64,000 bases of DNA, taken from assembly GCF_000969835.1 (NCBI RefSeq), contig NZ_KQ033913.1, forward strand, positions 2,062,807 through 2,126,806, read 5' to 3'. The notes below the pieces were generated by a model. The model was not told the origin of the DNA and did not search any database. It saw only the letters and a program-made list of their open reading frames with translations. Position numbers and translations under genes: made by a program. The stretch is from Parabacteroides goldsteinii DSM 19448 = WAL 12034. Lineage in GTDB: Bacteria; Bacteroidota; Bacteroidia; Bacteroidales; Tannerellaceae. Positions within the stretch are counted from its first letter, which is position 1. Every line of letters starts with the position of its first letter. This document shows, one piece after another, positions 46,040 through 55,460 of this stretch.

Positions 46040-48718
46040 ATGAAATTATTTATCCAATTGTTTATCTTGCTGTTGTCACTCAGTATACTGTATCCGGCAA
46101 ATGCTACCGAAGCCGATAAAGCACCTACTATCACATTGAATATCAGCAATCTCCCTCTACCTGATGTTCTTGTGATAATCGAAAAGCAATCGGAGATGTC
46201 CTTTTCTTACGAATCTTCGGTTATCAAAGATATTCCGAAAGTAACATTGCAGGTAAATCAAGTTCCGTTGCGTACCTGTCTTGATATGCTTTTCAGGGAT
46301 CTCTCCGTCACCTATACTATAAAAGGAAAATTTATTATCTTACGAAGAAAAAGCAATCTCGTTACGATCAGCGGCTTTATCCGCGATCAATATACAACCG
46401 AATACCTTATCGGTGCTTCCGTCTACAATCCCAAAACCCAGGAAGGGACAGCAACCAATAACCATGGTTTTTTCAGTCTGACCGTACAACAAGGTGATAT
46501 CCAGCTGGAAACATCTTATATTGGTTACCAGCGCTTCGCATATCATTTGAATGATCTGAAAAAAGATACGGTCATAGAAATACTGCTCAAAAGCGGTAAA
46601 GAACTTCAGGAAATAGTCGTTACCGGAACAAATGCTTCACAAAATCCGGTATACACTCCCCAGATGGGGACATTGAAGATTTCACAGAAAACAGTAAAAT
46701 CAATCCCAACCCTTCTCGGAGAATCGGATGTGATCAAGACTTTGCAGACACAGCCGGGTGTTTCGGCAGGAACGGAAGGTTTGGCTGGTATGTACGTCCG
46801 GGGTGGCAATGGCGATGAGAACCTCTATATGATAGACGGCATTCCCCTTTACCAGGTAAACCACCTGGGAGGACTCTTTTCCGCTTTTAATGCCGAGGCT
46901 CTGAAAGATGTCGATTTTTACAAATCGGCTTTTCCCGCCCGTTACGGAGGAAGACTTTCAAGCGTAGTCGACGTACATACCAAAGATGGAAATATGAAAG
47001 AATATCATGGCAGCGCCATGCTGGGCCTCACTTCCGGAAACATTAATTTTGAAGGTCCGCTCATCAAAGATAAAACATCATTCAATGCATCCCTGCGCCG
47101 CTCCTGGTTCGATGTGCTGACAGCTCCGGCACTTGCCATCTGGAACAGGATAGAGAAAAAGGATGGAAAAAAACGAACGGGCAGATATGCGTTCACCGAC
47201 ATCAACATGAAGGTAAACCATCACTTCAATGACCGCAGCCAAGGATATGTCAACCTTTATTTCGGACAAGATTTTCTAAAAGGAGGAAGTACCGATTATA
47301 AAACGAGTGATGATAATCTCTACTACGAATCGAAAGATATCGGGAAATTACGCTGGGGAAATACCGTTGCCTCCGCCGGATGGTCTTATGTGATGAATCA
47401 TAAAATGTTCAGTAATATTTCGGCTTATTACACACGTTATAATTCCTCCATAAGAAGAATAGAGGAAAACCAGACAGGTAAAAAAGACGATGAGGAGTAT
47501 AAAAAAAGTAAAAGAAATACATCGACTGAAAATGGTATCAACGACCTGGGTTTCCGAATGAATTTCGACTATTTGCCCACTCCCGCCCATCATGTCCGTT
47601 TCGGTAGCAATTACATCTATCATCATTTCCGCCCGGAATATACCCAAAATGAAGTGACCGGCGATTATGAGAAACTGGAAGTCAAAGATGTGAAAGAGAC
47701 TTTATCAGCAAATGAACTGGCTGTTTATGCAGAAGATGACTGGACAGTCAATCATTTTATCCGCCTGAATGCCGGGATACGTTTCAGTCTTTACAATGTC
47801 CGTCAAAAAACGTATACTTCGCTGGAACCCCGCATATCTTCCCGCTTCCTGATCAATCCCCATCTAAGCCTGAAAGCATCCTATGCCCGGATGAGCCAGT
47901 ACATTCACCAGATAAACGAAAGTTATATGAGTCTGCCGACAGATACCTGGATGCCGGTTAGTAAGAAACTCCGCCCACTGGTCAGCGACCAAGTATCGGC
48001 CGGCGCCTATTACAATCTGCACAACGACTATTCTTTCTCAGTAGAAGGTTATTATAAATGGATGAATCATATTCTCGACTATAAAGACGGATATAATTTC
48101 CTCCCGTCATTCATCGGTTGGGAAGATAAACTGGCCCAGGGCAAAGGATGGTCGTACGGGGTAGAACTGATTGCCCGTAAAGAAACCGGACGTGTCACAG
48201 GATGGTTAGGATACGGACTGATGTGGGCAGACCGCCAGTTCGCTGAAATAAATGACGGTAAACGTTACCCTGCCAAATTTGACAACCGTCACAAACTGAA
48301 TGTTGTGGCCAACTGGAAACTAAGCGACAAAGTAGAATTAACCGGCAGCTGGACATTTATGACGGGAAACCGCCTTACCGCTTCTTTCGAAAATTACGAA
48401 GACCTCGGACAGGCACATTTTCCATCCGACGTAGCTCCTATTCCTCCGTTTATGAATACACCGGGAGGACTTGAATATTTCACCGAACGCAATAATTTCC
48501 GCCTGCCGGCTTATCACCGGCTTGATCTGGGTATCAATATTTATCGTCCTAAAAAGAACGGACGCATGGGAATTTGGAATGTCAGTATATATAATGTATA
48601 TTGCCATATGAATGCGATTACCTTAAAAAAGCGTTTCTGGTATAATTATTATTGTTATTTCGAAACGATGAGTATTCTGCCTATCATACCATCAGTTTCA
48701 TACACCTATAAATTCTGA
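46040..48718 (+). CDS. TonB-dependent receptor with carboxypeptidase-like domain (DUF4249-partnered type)
   Basis: An 892-residue outer membrane receptor, shorter than SusC proteins and without a SusD partner. Order: signal peptide, an STN-like domain (about 30-105, LPLPDVLVIIEKQSEMSFSY and IKGKFIILRRK), a regulatory domain (about 108-195), the ELQEIVVTGT linker, plug with TQPGVSAGTEGLAGMYVRGG and ENLYMIDGIPLYQ, and barrel ending in a terminal Phe (SYTYKF). This class commonly travels with a DUF4249 lipoprotein, and here such a gene starts 6 nt after the stop. The STN-like domain leaves open that it too could signal through FecR. Confidence 0.93.
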   Translation: MKLFIQLFILLLSLSILYPANATEADKAPTITLNISNLPLPDVLVIIEKQSEMSFSYESSVIKDIPKVTLQVNQVPLRTCLDMLFRDLSVTYTIKGKFIILRRKSNLVTISGFIRDQYTTEYLIGASVYNPKTQEGTATNNHGFFSLTVQQGDIQLETSYIGYQRFAYHLNDLKKDTVIEILLKSGKELQEIVVTGTNASQNPVYTPQMGTLKISQKTVKSIPTLLGESDVIKTLQTQPGVSAGTEGLAGMYVRGGNGDENLYMIDGIPLYQVNHLGGLFSAFNAEALKDVDFYKSAFPARYGGRLSSVVDVHTKDGNMKEYHGSAMLGLTSGNINFEGPLIKDKTSFNASLRRSWFDVLTAPALAIWNRIEKKDGKKRTGRYAFTDINMKVNHHFNDRSQGYVNLYFGQDFLKGGSTDYKTSDDNLYYESKDIGKLRWGNTVASAGWSYVMNHKMFSNISAYYTRYNSSIRRIEENQTGKKDDEEYKKSKRNTSTENGINDLGFRMNFDYLPTPAHHVRFGSNYIYHHFRPEYTQNEVTGDYEKLEVKDVKETLSANELAVYAEDDWTVNHFIRLNAGIRFSLYNVRQKTYTSLEPRISSRFLINPHLSLKASYARMSQYIHQINESYMSLPTDTWMPVSKKLRPLVSDQVSAGAYYNLHNDYSFSVEGYYKWMNHILDYKDGYNFLPSFIGWEDKLAQGKGWSYGVELIARKETGRVTGWLGYGLMWADRQFAEINDGKRYPAKFDNRHKLNVVANWKLSDKVELTGSWTFMTGNRLTASFENYEDLGQAHFPSDVAPIPPFMNTPGGLEYFTERNNFRLPAYHRLDLGINIYRPKKNGRMGIWNVSIYNVYCHMNAITLKKRFWYNYYCYFETMSILPIIPSVSYTYKF

Positions 48719-48723
48719 ACAAG

Positions 48724-49764
48724 ATGAAAACAAAAATACTTCTGTTATCTGCCCTGTCAGGCTTCATATCTATCCTGACTTCCTGTTACCGCGAAATTGA
48801 CGTGGAGAAATATCGTACTACCCCTAAAATCGTCATTAACTGCCCTATATCCCCCGATACCGTTATCCGGGCGAGCATTACCCGCACCTATTTTTTCTCA
48901 GATCTGGACAATCTCGAACCTGAATACAATGGCTGGAACGGGCAAACAGAAATTTCAAGTATAAAATTAAGAAATGCAAAGGTTGAACTTTACATAAACG
49001 GAACTTACAAAGAAGATATGAAATGGCAGGCTTTGGATAGTGTCGAAGAGCATCAAGCACCGGATACCTTTTTCGTATCGACGGTCATTCCGCAGGCCGG
49101 TGATAAAGTCAAACTAGTGGCTACCACACCCGAGTACGGATCTGCATGGGCAGAAGACGTCGTTCCTCAACGGGTTCCGATCGAAAAGATAGAGGTCAGT
49201 TGCCGGAAAGAAACCGGAGATCCTTACAGCATACAAAATAATACCCCTGGCAATATAACTTATAATAATGAATATTATGCCTTTCAGTATTACATAACCT
49301 TCAGGGACACACCGGGTAAAGCGAATTACTACCAGTTATGGGTGGAAGGAGACATTCAATATATCGACCCCATATTCAACAGTGTAAATTCCACTATCGA
49401 CGGGACGTTAGGCTATGACGGCGTAGACGGACGGGGCGGTCGTGTATTTACCGACGAACTTATTGATGGAAAAGAATATACCATCCAGGTAAAAGAGCTG
49501 ATACAGGCACATTATAGTGTTCAGGATTTGAAAGAAAGAAGTATTAACTTGTATTCTCTCTCCGAATCTTATTATCAATATTTGTTATCATTGGAAAAAA
49601 TCAGTGCCAGCACTTTATCCGGTAGCCTGTCTAACATAGGATTGGCCGAACCGCTTCGTGTTTATACCAATGTAAATAACGGCACCGGCATATTAGGAGC
49701 CTGCCAGCGTACTAACATAAAGATCAACCTGGGAGATTATATTCCAAAGAAAGAAGACAAATAA
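48724..49764 (+). CDS. DUF4249-family surface lipoprotein
   Basis: A 346-residue lipoprotein (SPII signal, lipobox LTSC, Cys21) with YRTTPKIVINCPISPDTVIRASITRTYFFSD at the start of the mature part, the hallmark of DUF4249. The rest looks beta-rich. It lies 6 nt after the TonB-receptor gene, and the two are translationally close-coupled, so it probably works as that receptor's surface partner, much as SusD does for SusC. The ligand is unknown. Confidence 0.92.
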   Translation: MKTKILLLSALSGFISILTSCYREIDVEKYRTTPKIVINCPISPDTVIRASITRTYFFSDLDNLEPEYNGWNGQTEISSIKLRNAKVELYINGTYKEDMKWQALDSVEEHQAPDTFFVSTVIPQAGDKVKLVATTPEYGSAWAEDVVPQRVPIEKIEVSCRKETGDPYSIQNNTPGNITYNNEYYAFQYYITFRDTPGKANYYQLWVEGDIQYIDPIFNSVNSTIDGTLGYDGVDGRGGRVFTDELIDGKEYTIQVKELIQAHYSVQDLKERSINLYSLSESYYQYLLSLEKISASTLSGSLSNIGLAEPLRVYTNVNNGTGILGACQRTNIKINLGDYIPKKEDK

Positions 49765-49820
49765 AAGCCTTCTCCGGATATATACGGAAGCCAGTATTTC
49801 CTATTTCTTCCGATTATTTG

Positions 49821-49828
49821 TACCTTTG
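49821..49828 (+). promoter_or_regulatory. Bacteroides-type -7 element before holB
   Basis: TACCTTTG matches TAnnTTTG, 25 nt before the ATG at 49854. It lies inside the longer frame opened by the TTG at 49818, which is a reason to prefer the ATG at 49854. Confidence 0.55.
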
Positions 49829-49853
49829 TTCTGATAATACAAAAGGAACATTC

Positions 49854-50978
49854 ATGTACTTCAAAGATATAATCGGTCAGGAAGAGATAAAAAAACAGCT
49901 TATCCATTCAGCACAAACAGGTGTTGTGCCTCATGCCCAGCTATTCACGGAACAGGGAGGTGCGGGAGCATTTCCTCTGGCACTGGCTTATGGCCGTTAT
50001 CTGAACTGTACGCACCGGACCGAGACTGATGCCTGCGGGAGATGTCCGTCCTGCCTGAAGTTTAACGAACTGGCGCACCCAGACCTGCATTTTGTATTCC
50101 CTATCGTTGCCAAAAAGGAAAAGAAAAAAGAAGTATGCGACGATTATTTGACCGAATGGCGCGGTTTCCTGAAAGAACGTCCTTATTTCAATATCGATGG
50201 ATGGCTGGATTACATTGATGCCGGCAATTCGCAGGCCATCATCTATTCGAAGGAAAGTGACGAAATCATCCGTAAATTGAATCTGAAAATATACGAGGCG
50301 TCTTATCGTATCCTGTTGGTCTGGCTGCCCGAAAAGCTCCATCCGACCTGTGCGAATAAACTTCTGAAAGTGATAGAAGAACCTCCTTTGAATACCGTCA
50401 TCCTGATGGTATCGGAAATACCGGACCAGATCTTAGGAACGATCCTGTCACGTGCACAGCGAATCAATGTCCGTTCCATCCACCCGGAGGCTATAACAGC
50501 TGCTATGATAACACGATTCGGACTGGCGCCGGACGATGCAAAACATGTGGCTCACCTGGCAAACGGGAGTTATCTGAAAGCCATAGAAGCGATCAGCCTG
50601 AGTGAAGAAAACAGTTTCTATCTGGAGCAGTTCAAGGCGATGATGCGTAACTCCTGGGCACGTAACGTCAAAGGGATGAAAGCGATGGCCGATGTTCTTG
50701 CCGGCATCGGACGCGAACGCCAAAAGAACTTCCTGCAATACTGCCAGCATCTGATCCGTGAAAACTTTATGTACCGTTTCCAGTCACCGGACCTGAATTA
50801 TATGAATATGGACGAATCCGGTTTTGCCGTAAAATTCGCCCCTTTCGTTAACGAACGGAATGTATTCGATATCATGGAAGAGCTGGCAAAAGCAGAACGG
50901 CATATTACCCAGAATGTAAATGCCAAAATGGTCTTTTTCGATCTTTCGTTACGCCTGACGGTTCTGATAAAACGGTAA
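49854..50978 (+). CDS. holB: DNA polymerase III delta-prime subunit
   Basis: The ATG at 49854 (MYFKDIIGQEEIKKQL) is preferred over a TTG 36 nt upstream because the -7 element overlaps the extra part. The 374-residue protein is a clamp-loader component. It has the AAA-like fold with a degenerate P-loop (TEQGGAGAFPLALAYG, no Lys, as usual in delta-prime), a zinc-binding cluster CTHRTETDACGRCPSC (about 47-64), and the SRC-like segment TILSRAQRINV where the conserved Cys is Ala. Bacteroidetes proteins carry a longer C-terminus. It helps load the sliding clamp. Confidence 0.9.
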   Translation: MYFKDIIGQEEIKKQLIHSAQTGVVPHAQLFTEQGGAGAFPLALAYGRYLNCTHRTETDACGRCPSCLKFNELAHPDLHFVFPIVAKKEKKKEVCDDYLTEWRGFLKERPYFNIDGWLDYIDAGNSQAIIYSKESDEIIRKLNLKIYEASYRILLVWLPEKLHPTCANKLLKVIEEPPLNTVILMVSEIPDQILGTILSRAQRINVRSIHPEAITAAMITRFGLAPDDAKHVAHLANGSYLKAIEAISLSEENSFYLEQFKAMMRNSWARNVKGMKAMADVLAGIGRERQKNFLQYCQHLIRENFMYRFQSPDLNYMNMDESGFAVKFAPFVNERNVFDIMEELAKAERHITQNVNAKMVFFDLSLRLTVLIKR

Positions 50979-51004
50979 GCAAAAATTATTCTAAAAAATC
51001 CAGC

Positions 51005-51041
51005 GTCAACAGTAACTAACCGTGAATCAGTTACTGTTGAC
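51005..51041. terminator. bidirectional terminator hairpin between convergent genes
   Basis: A 13-bp perfect stem GTCAACAGTAACT/AGTTACTGTTGAC (51005-51017 with 51029-51041) lies between the ends of holB (50978) and the gene ending at 51062. U tracts are weak on both sides. Confidence 0.7.
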
Positions 51042-51061
51042 TGCCGAATAATAAATAAAGC

Positions 51062-52219
51062 CTAATGAATCAAGCCATCACCAGCCGGAGAATAAGCACC
51101 GATCTCACCGATATAAGCATATGATGAGCGGGAGTTTGATCCTACATAATACATGAAATAGCGTGCTTTAACAACATTAGCCGCCCTTGAAAACTGAGGG
51201 ATATCGACTACATTATCTAAAGAGTAAACGCCATAGTCCTTCCATCCCATATCATTACTGTCTGTCGGATCAGCCAACGATTCGGCATAGAATATCTGAT
51301 GTGTCGGTTGGGCACCACCGGAGTCGTCCATACGACGATATACTTCAAAACTCGATATATCAATCACTTCTCCCATATCCACTATAAAATAATGAGGAAA
51401 AGGAGCCGTTGGATTATGCTCCGTATGCCACGGAGTATTAATATCTCCATCGATAGCATTCGTTGCCGGCCATTCAGGAGAAGCCGAAGCCGAACTAAAA
51501 GCGACAATCTTCCAGCTGGATTTGTCTATCGGGCTTTCATAATAAATCGGTATACTTTTAGAAACAGTCGTGAAAGTATCTATGGCATTCTCTTCCGGCA
51601 GGAAACGTAAATTATAACTCACATTTCCTTTTAATTTATATAAGGTAGTAGTAGAAGCATCAGCCGGAACTTCCATACGGACCGTTTTATCAGAAATATC
51701 GGTATATTGCAACTCCATACCGACAGCCCCTCTGACTGTTCCTCCCCAATAAATCACCATCGAATCACCTTCCATATCATAACGGGTAAATTCAGTTGTA
51801 TAACTTCTGTTAGAAAGTCCGTTCTTATAGTTCTCTCCATAAGAAGATCCGGTAGCTTCAAACTCTAACGAACGATTACCGAATTTATCAAAGCTGACTA
51901 ATTGGAACAGATATCCGCTTTCCGGCATATCATCGAGTATAACAGGAAAAACACCAGTCTTTCCACCGATCTCGACATCGACAGAGTCTTCATAATTATT
52001 CCAATAAACGCGTAAATTCTCTACACGTTGAGCTTTTACATAAATGTCTAATTGAATCCGGTTCTCGCCTGCCCGAACACCTACACTATCCACTTTTGCG
52101 GCATAAACGATCTCTCCTTCGTCAAGATACTTGTCAGTAAGATCATTCATATCCGTACATGACTGGCTGGCGATTGCCAATAGCATCAGTAATGCAAAAC
52201 ATACTTTATTGAATTTCAT
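51062..52219 (-). CDS. surface lipoprotein with DUF4998 and discoidin-like (F5/8 type C) domains
   Basis: A 385-residue lipoprotein (lipobox SQSC, Cys21). The N-terminal half matches DUF4998-type beta domains (IVYAAKVDSVGVRAGENRIQL, LRVYWNNYEDSV). The C-terminal 150 residues are a discoidin-like sandwich: SASASPEWPATNAIDGDINTPWHTEHNPTAPFPHYFIVDMG...ISSFEVYRR, the usual carbohydrate-binding core. It is the last gene of a four-gene operon (58661 to 51062) with SusC, SusD and another discoidin-like lipoprotein; it probably binds glycan on the cell surface, as SGBP proteins do. No catalytic domain is seen. Confidence 0.88.
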   Translation of the reverse strand: MKFNKVCFALLMLLAIASQSCTDMNDLTDKYLDEGEIVYAAKVDSVGVRAGENRIQLDIYVKAQRVENLRVYWNNYEDSVDVEIGGKTGVFPVILDDMPESGYLFQLVSFDKFGNRSLEFEATGSSYGENYKNGLSNRSYTTEFTRYDMEGDSMVIYWGGTVRGAVGMELQYTDISDKTVRMEVPADASTTTLYKLKGNVSYNLRFLPEENAIDTFTTVSKSIPIYYESPIDKSSWKIVAFSSASASPEWPATNAIDGDINTPWHTEHNPTAPFPHYFIVDMGEVIDISSFEVYRRMDDSGGAQPTHQIFYAESLADPTDSNDMGWKDYGVYSLDNVVDIPQFSRAANVVKARYFMYYVGSNSRSSYAYIGEIGAYSPAGDGLIH

Positions 52220-52237
52220 AAACTGTTCTTTTTATAA

Positions 52238-53437
52238 TTATTGATATAATTCAGATCTGTTGTCACCAAACACAAACAGTTCTCCTATCTGGAAATTATC
52301 ACCGCCTGCCCAAGTTCTAAGCACTTTTATACGAATCCATCGAACAGGTGGAACATCCAACGGCATAATAAAATTCTCGCCGGACACAAGAGCAACGTCA
52401 TCATCTTCCGAAGAATGCTGACCTAAAGGAAGCCCTGAAGGTTTTACAGATTCGAAAGTACCCAACAATGTCCAACTATCCCAATTACCTGTAGGATCCA
52501 GATCTGTAGCACCATAAACTTCAAACTGTTTCAGGTTTCCTTCAGAAAAAATATAAGCATCTCCACGTTGATAGAGTAATAAACGACTGATCTTACCTAC
52601 CGCTCCTAAATCAATAGTAATCGATTGAGGCCAAACCCCGGTTCCACCCGGCGAACTAAAACCATTATCACCTGGACCATAAATGCCATCCCATATACGA
52701 GACATCCCCCAACCAGCTCCTTCACCAATATCGTTCGGTAATTTAGCATCGGACCATTTAGTCTTATCGAATGAGGTTTCAAACATAGGTGTCAACTCTT
52801 TATAAAGAGTCGGACTGATATTTCCCCAGCGATCCTTCACGTAGATTCCGAAATCCATTGGAATAGTATCCAAACCACGGGCAGCTCCACTCCCCTCTAT
52901 AACAGTCGTATAAAATGTTTCCAAGGGTTGATAATCTCCATATTCATCTTTACGTACAATATGAACTGTCACCTCATCCCGGTTGTTATTTGTCCACAGT
53001 CCTTGTACCCCCCCAAAATCTTGTACCAAATCAAGTGTCTTACCGATCGTCAACACGGGAGGTTCTTCAGGATTCACCGTTACTTTCACTGGAGCAGATT
53101 CATTACGACTCCGATCCACTGCTATAAGCGAAACCTCACGCGGTTCCATATCGCCAAAACCCACCACCTTGATCGTATCCGTATAAAGAGAACTTTTAGC
53201 TTCAGCCAACCCTTCCTTTAAGTTATAAACGGCTTTAACATAAAGCAAATCTTCATCATCCGGTAAAGTATAACTAAGAATAGCCCCTCCGGGAATATTT
53301 TTTACATTCACATTCGAGACAGCCCCCGGAGCAATGGAATCTATAGGTTGCTGTCCTATTGGAGATTCGCTGCATGACCAAGTGATCAAACCTAGCGTCA
53401 TGACAGACAGTATAATCTTATTTTTCATATTCATCAT
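52238..53437 (-). CDS. surface lipoprotein with DUF4959/DUF5126/DUF5000-type domains
   Basis: A 399-residue lipoprotein (lipobox TWSC, Cys22). The start is the first of two adjacent ATGs. It has an N-terminal Fn3-like DUF4959 domain (IAPGAVSNVNVKNIPGGAIL), a DUF5126-type middle and a C-terminal DUF5000/F5-8 type C-like domain (SITIDLGAVGKISRLLLYQRGDA and PPVRWIRIKVLRTW). It starts 29 nt after the SusD gene and is followed by the second lipoprotein 19 nt later. Proteins of this type act as surface glycan-binding accessories to SusCD. Confidence 0.9.
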   Translation of the reverse strand: MMNMKNKIILSVMTLGLITWSCSESPIGQQPIDSIAPGAVSNVNVKNIPGGAILSYTLPDDEDLLYVKAVYNLKEGLAEAKSSLYTDTIKVVGFGDMEPREVSLIAVDRSRNESAPVKVTVNPEEPPVLTIGKTLDLVQDFGGVQGLWTNNNRDEVTVHIVRKDEYGDYQPLETFYTTVIEGSGAARGLDTIPMDFGIYVKDRWGNISPTLYKELTPMFETSFDKTKWSDAKLPNDIGEGAGWGMSRIWDGIYGPGDNGFSSPGGTGVWPQSITIDLGAVGKISRLLLYQRGDAYIFSEGNLKQFEVYGATDLDPTGNWDSWTLLGTFESVKPSGLPLGQHSSEDDDVALVSGENFIMPLDVPPVRWIRIKVLRTWAGGDNFQIGELFVFGDNRSELYQ

Positions 53438-53465
53438 TATTATAATGTATTAGATATTGAATTTA

Positions 53466-55403
53466 TTACCAACCGTAATTTTGTACAAGATTTTTATTAG
53501 TAATAATATTCGTCTCCCGGATAGGCATAAAATAATCTTTCACCGTAACTTTTACAGGAACTTCAGCCACATTCTGCAACTTATAAAAGTCTTCAGGTGT
53601 CTCACCCATGATATTCCACCCCTGAGGCTGTATATTATAAGTATCGATCTGCTTCCAACGACGAATATCCCAATAACGTTTGGATTCAAAAGCAAACTCA
53701 ACCGTTCTTTCATCATGGATAATATTACGCAAACCTTCTTTTGTCGTCGGTTTAGACGGATCGGTAGAATATTTACTCCATGAATCTATTACCCCCTCCA
53801 ATCCGGCACGTTCACGAATCCGGTCTATATATTCATACACTTCTGCCGAAGGACCGGAATATTCATTCAATGCTTCCGCATAAAGCAAATAAAGATCAGC
53901 CAAACGGATAACAGGAAAAGGGTAATATTCCGGTTCTGCAATAGTACTGTTAGTAACACCGTTTTTATAACTGGCCATTTTCTTCGGAGCGTAACCGGTT
54001 ATAGAATAGGAACTACCCCCTTGGTAACCGGACCACCCCAAATTTAAAAAGTTGGTATAGTTACATGACTCGAAGTCGTTTTTCCCGTTTCCGTAGTAGA
54101 TTCCCTGGTCGAAACCTATGCTGGCATAAAAACGAGGTTCACGGTTATAGTGCATATAACAAGTACGTTGTCCTTCCTTTACAAAATATTTCTCATCTCC
54201 GGAGGAAGGTTCCGAACGTAATTCATAGCGTTTATCATACCATCCCTCTCTGCTCCACTGTTTATCTTCATTCATAGGGACACCATTGGATGTATAAAAA
54301 CGTTCCACTGTTTTAATTGTCGGAGCCCATTGAGCACTGATTGTATTGATTATTCCTGCATCGATACGTACAACACGAGGGGTCGAATGATAGGAACGAT
54401 CCCTGCATTGACTATTCGTACCTCCCCATATCAACTCACAGTTCCAACGTTCGCAAACAACCTGACGCAACATGGTCTGCAATTGGAACACAGGATGTTG
54501 AGTCACTGTGATCGGTTCAATTTCCGTATACAGTTTCTTTCCGGCGCCATGACAAGCTTCTATCGCTTCTTTACAAGCATCTGCAGCAATTTTCCATTTT
54601 TCAGGATCATACGTTTGATTAAACAAGACTGTCCCGCGATTATCTATCAGTCCTGCCATTTCTGTATTACCATTAAACAAAGGGCTGGCAGCCATTACCA
54701 ACATCTCTGCACGAACAGCCAAAGCTATCTGTTTATCAACACGACCGCCTTCAATACTCATAACCATGTCTTTATAATCCGGCAGATCAGGCAAAGCTTC
54801 CAAAATCAGATCATTTACATAAGTCACCACATCATCCACTTTATCACGATAAACCGCAACCTGTTCAGGTGAAGCAGAAACTGGTAGGTTTTCATCTATA
54901 ATAGGTATAGGACCATAGCATTTCAACAGATAATAATGATAATATGCCTTTAAGAATTTCACTTCAGCAACCCAACGAATACGTTCAGATTCTTCCAAAT
55001 CAACCGTACTAGCTATGTTCTCCAAGAAGATATTACAATCACGGATACCAATGAATAAGCCTTTACCACCTTGCAGACCATCCCAAAAATTCAGATAAGG
55101 ATCATCTAGTTTTTGAAAACCACGTTGTAGATAAGAAGATGTAAACGTTGGAAATACATGTGATGCTATCGGATAGAACTGCCATGTCTCGTCACCACCG
55201 TTAATCGCCGGGTCATTAAATAAATCCCCCCACTGCGGGCGATAACTGTAACAAGTATATAAAAACTTTTCGGCTGCAGCTCGATTCGTAAAAGCTGACT
55301 CAACCGTTGCTACGTTATCCGGTACTAAATCCAGATAACCGTCACACGAGGTAAATACCTGTATTAATGCTGTAAACATTAATATTTTATAGAATGCTTT
55401 CAT
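53466..55403 (-). CDS. SusD/RagB-like surface glycan-binding lipoprotein
   Basis: The ATG at 55403 is preferred over a TTG at 55442, giving a signal peptide MKAFYKILMFTALIQVF with lipobox FTSC (Cys20) and 645 residues. Mature N-terminus DGYLDLVPDNVATVESAFTNR, the helical-repeat core with WVAEVKFLKAYYHYYLLKCYGPIPI, and the C-terminal VEFAFESKRYWDIRRWKQ motif all fit RagB/SusD. It follows the SusC gene by 57 nt. The protein has a long insert (about 330-450) rich in Trp and Tyr that may extend the binding face. Confidence 0.94.
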   Translation of the reverse strand: MKAFYKILMFTALIQVFTSCDGYLDLVPDNVATVESAFTNRAAAEKFLYTCYSYRPQWGDLFNDPAINGGDETWQFYPIASHVFPTFTSSYLQRGFQKLDDPYLNFWDGLQGGKGLFIGIRDCNIFLENIASTVDLEESERIRWVAEVKFLKAYYHYYLLKCYGPIPIIDENLPVSASPEQVAVYRDKVDDVVTYVNDLILEALPDLPDYKDMVMSIEGGRVDKQIALAVRAEMLVMAASPLFNGNTEMAGLIDNRGTVLFNQTYDPEKWKIAADACKEAIEACHGAGKKLYTEIEPITVTQHPVFQLQTMLRQVVCERWNCELIWGGTNSQCRDRSYHSTPRVVRIDAGIINTISAQWAPTIKTVERFYTSNGVPMNEDKQWSREGWYDKRYELRSEPSSGDEKYFVKEGQRTCYMHYNREPRFYASIGFDQGIYYGNGKNDFESCNYTNFLNLGWSGYQGGSSYSITGYAPKKMASYKNGVTNSTIAEPEYYPFPVIRLADLYLLYAEALNEYSGPSAEVYEYIDRIRERAGLEGVIDSWSKYSTDPSKPTTKEGLRNIIHDERTVEFAFESKRYWDIRRWKQIDTYNIQPQGWNIMGETPEDFYKLQNVAEVPVKVTVKDYFMPIRETNIITNKNLVQNYGW

Positions 55404-55460
55404 GTAAACTAATTTATTGATTAATAGAATCAAATAAGACAAAACTCGTTACAACTCTCA

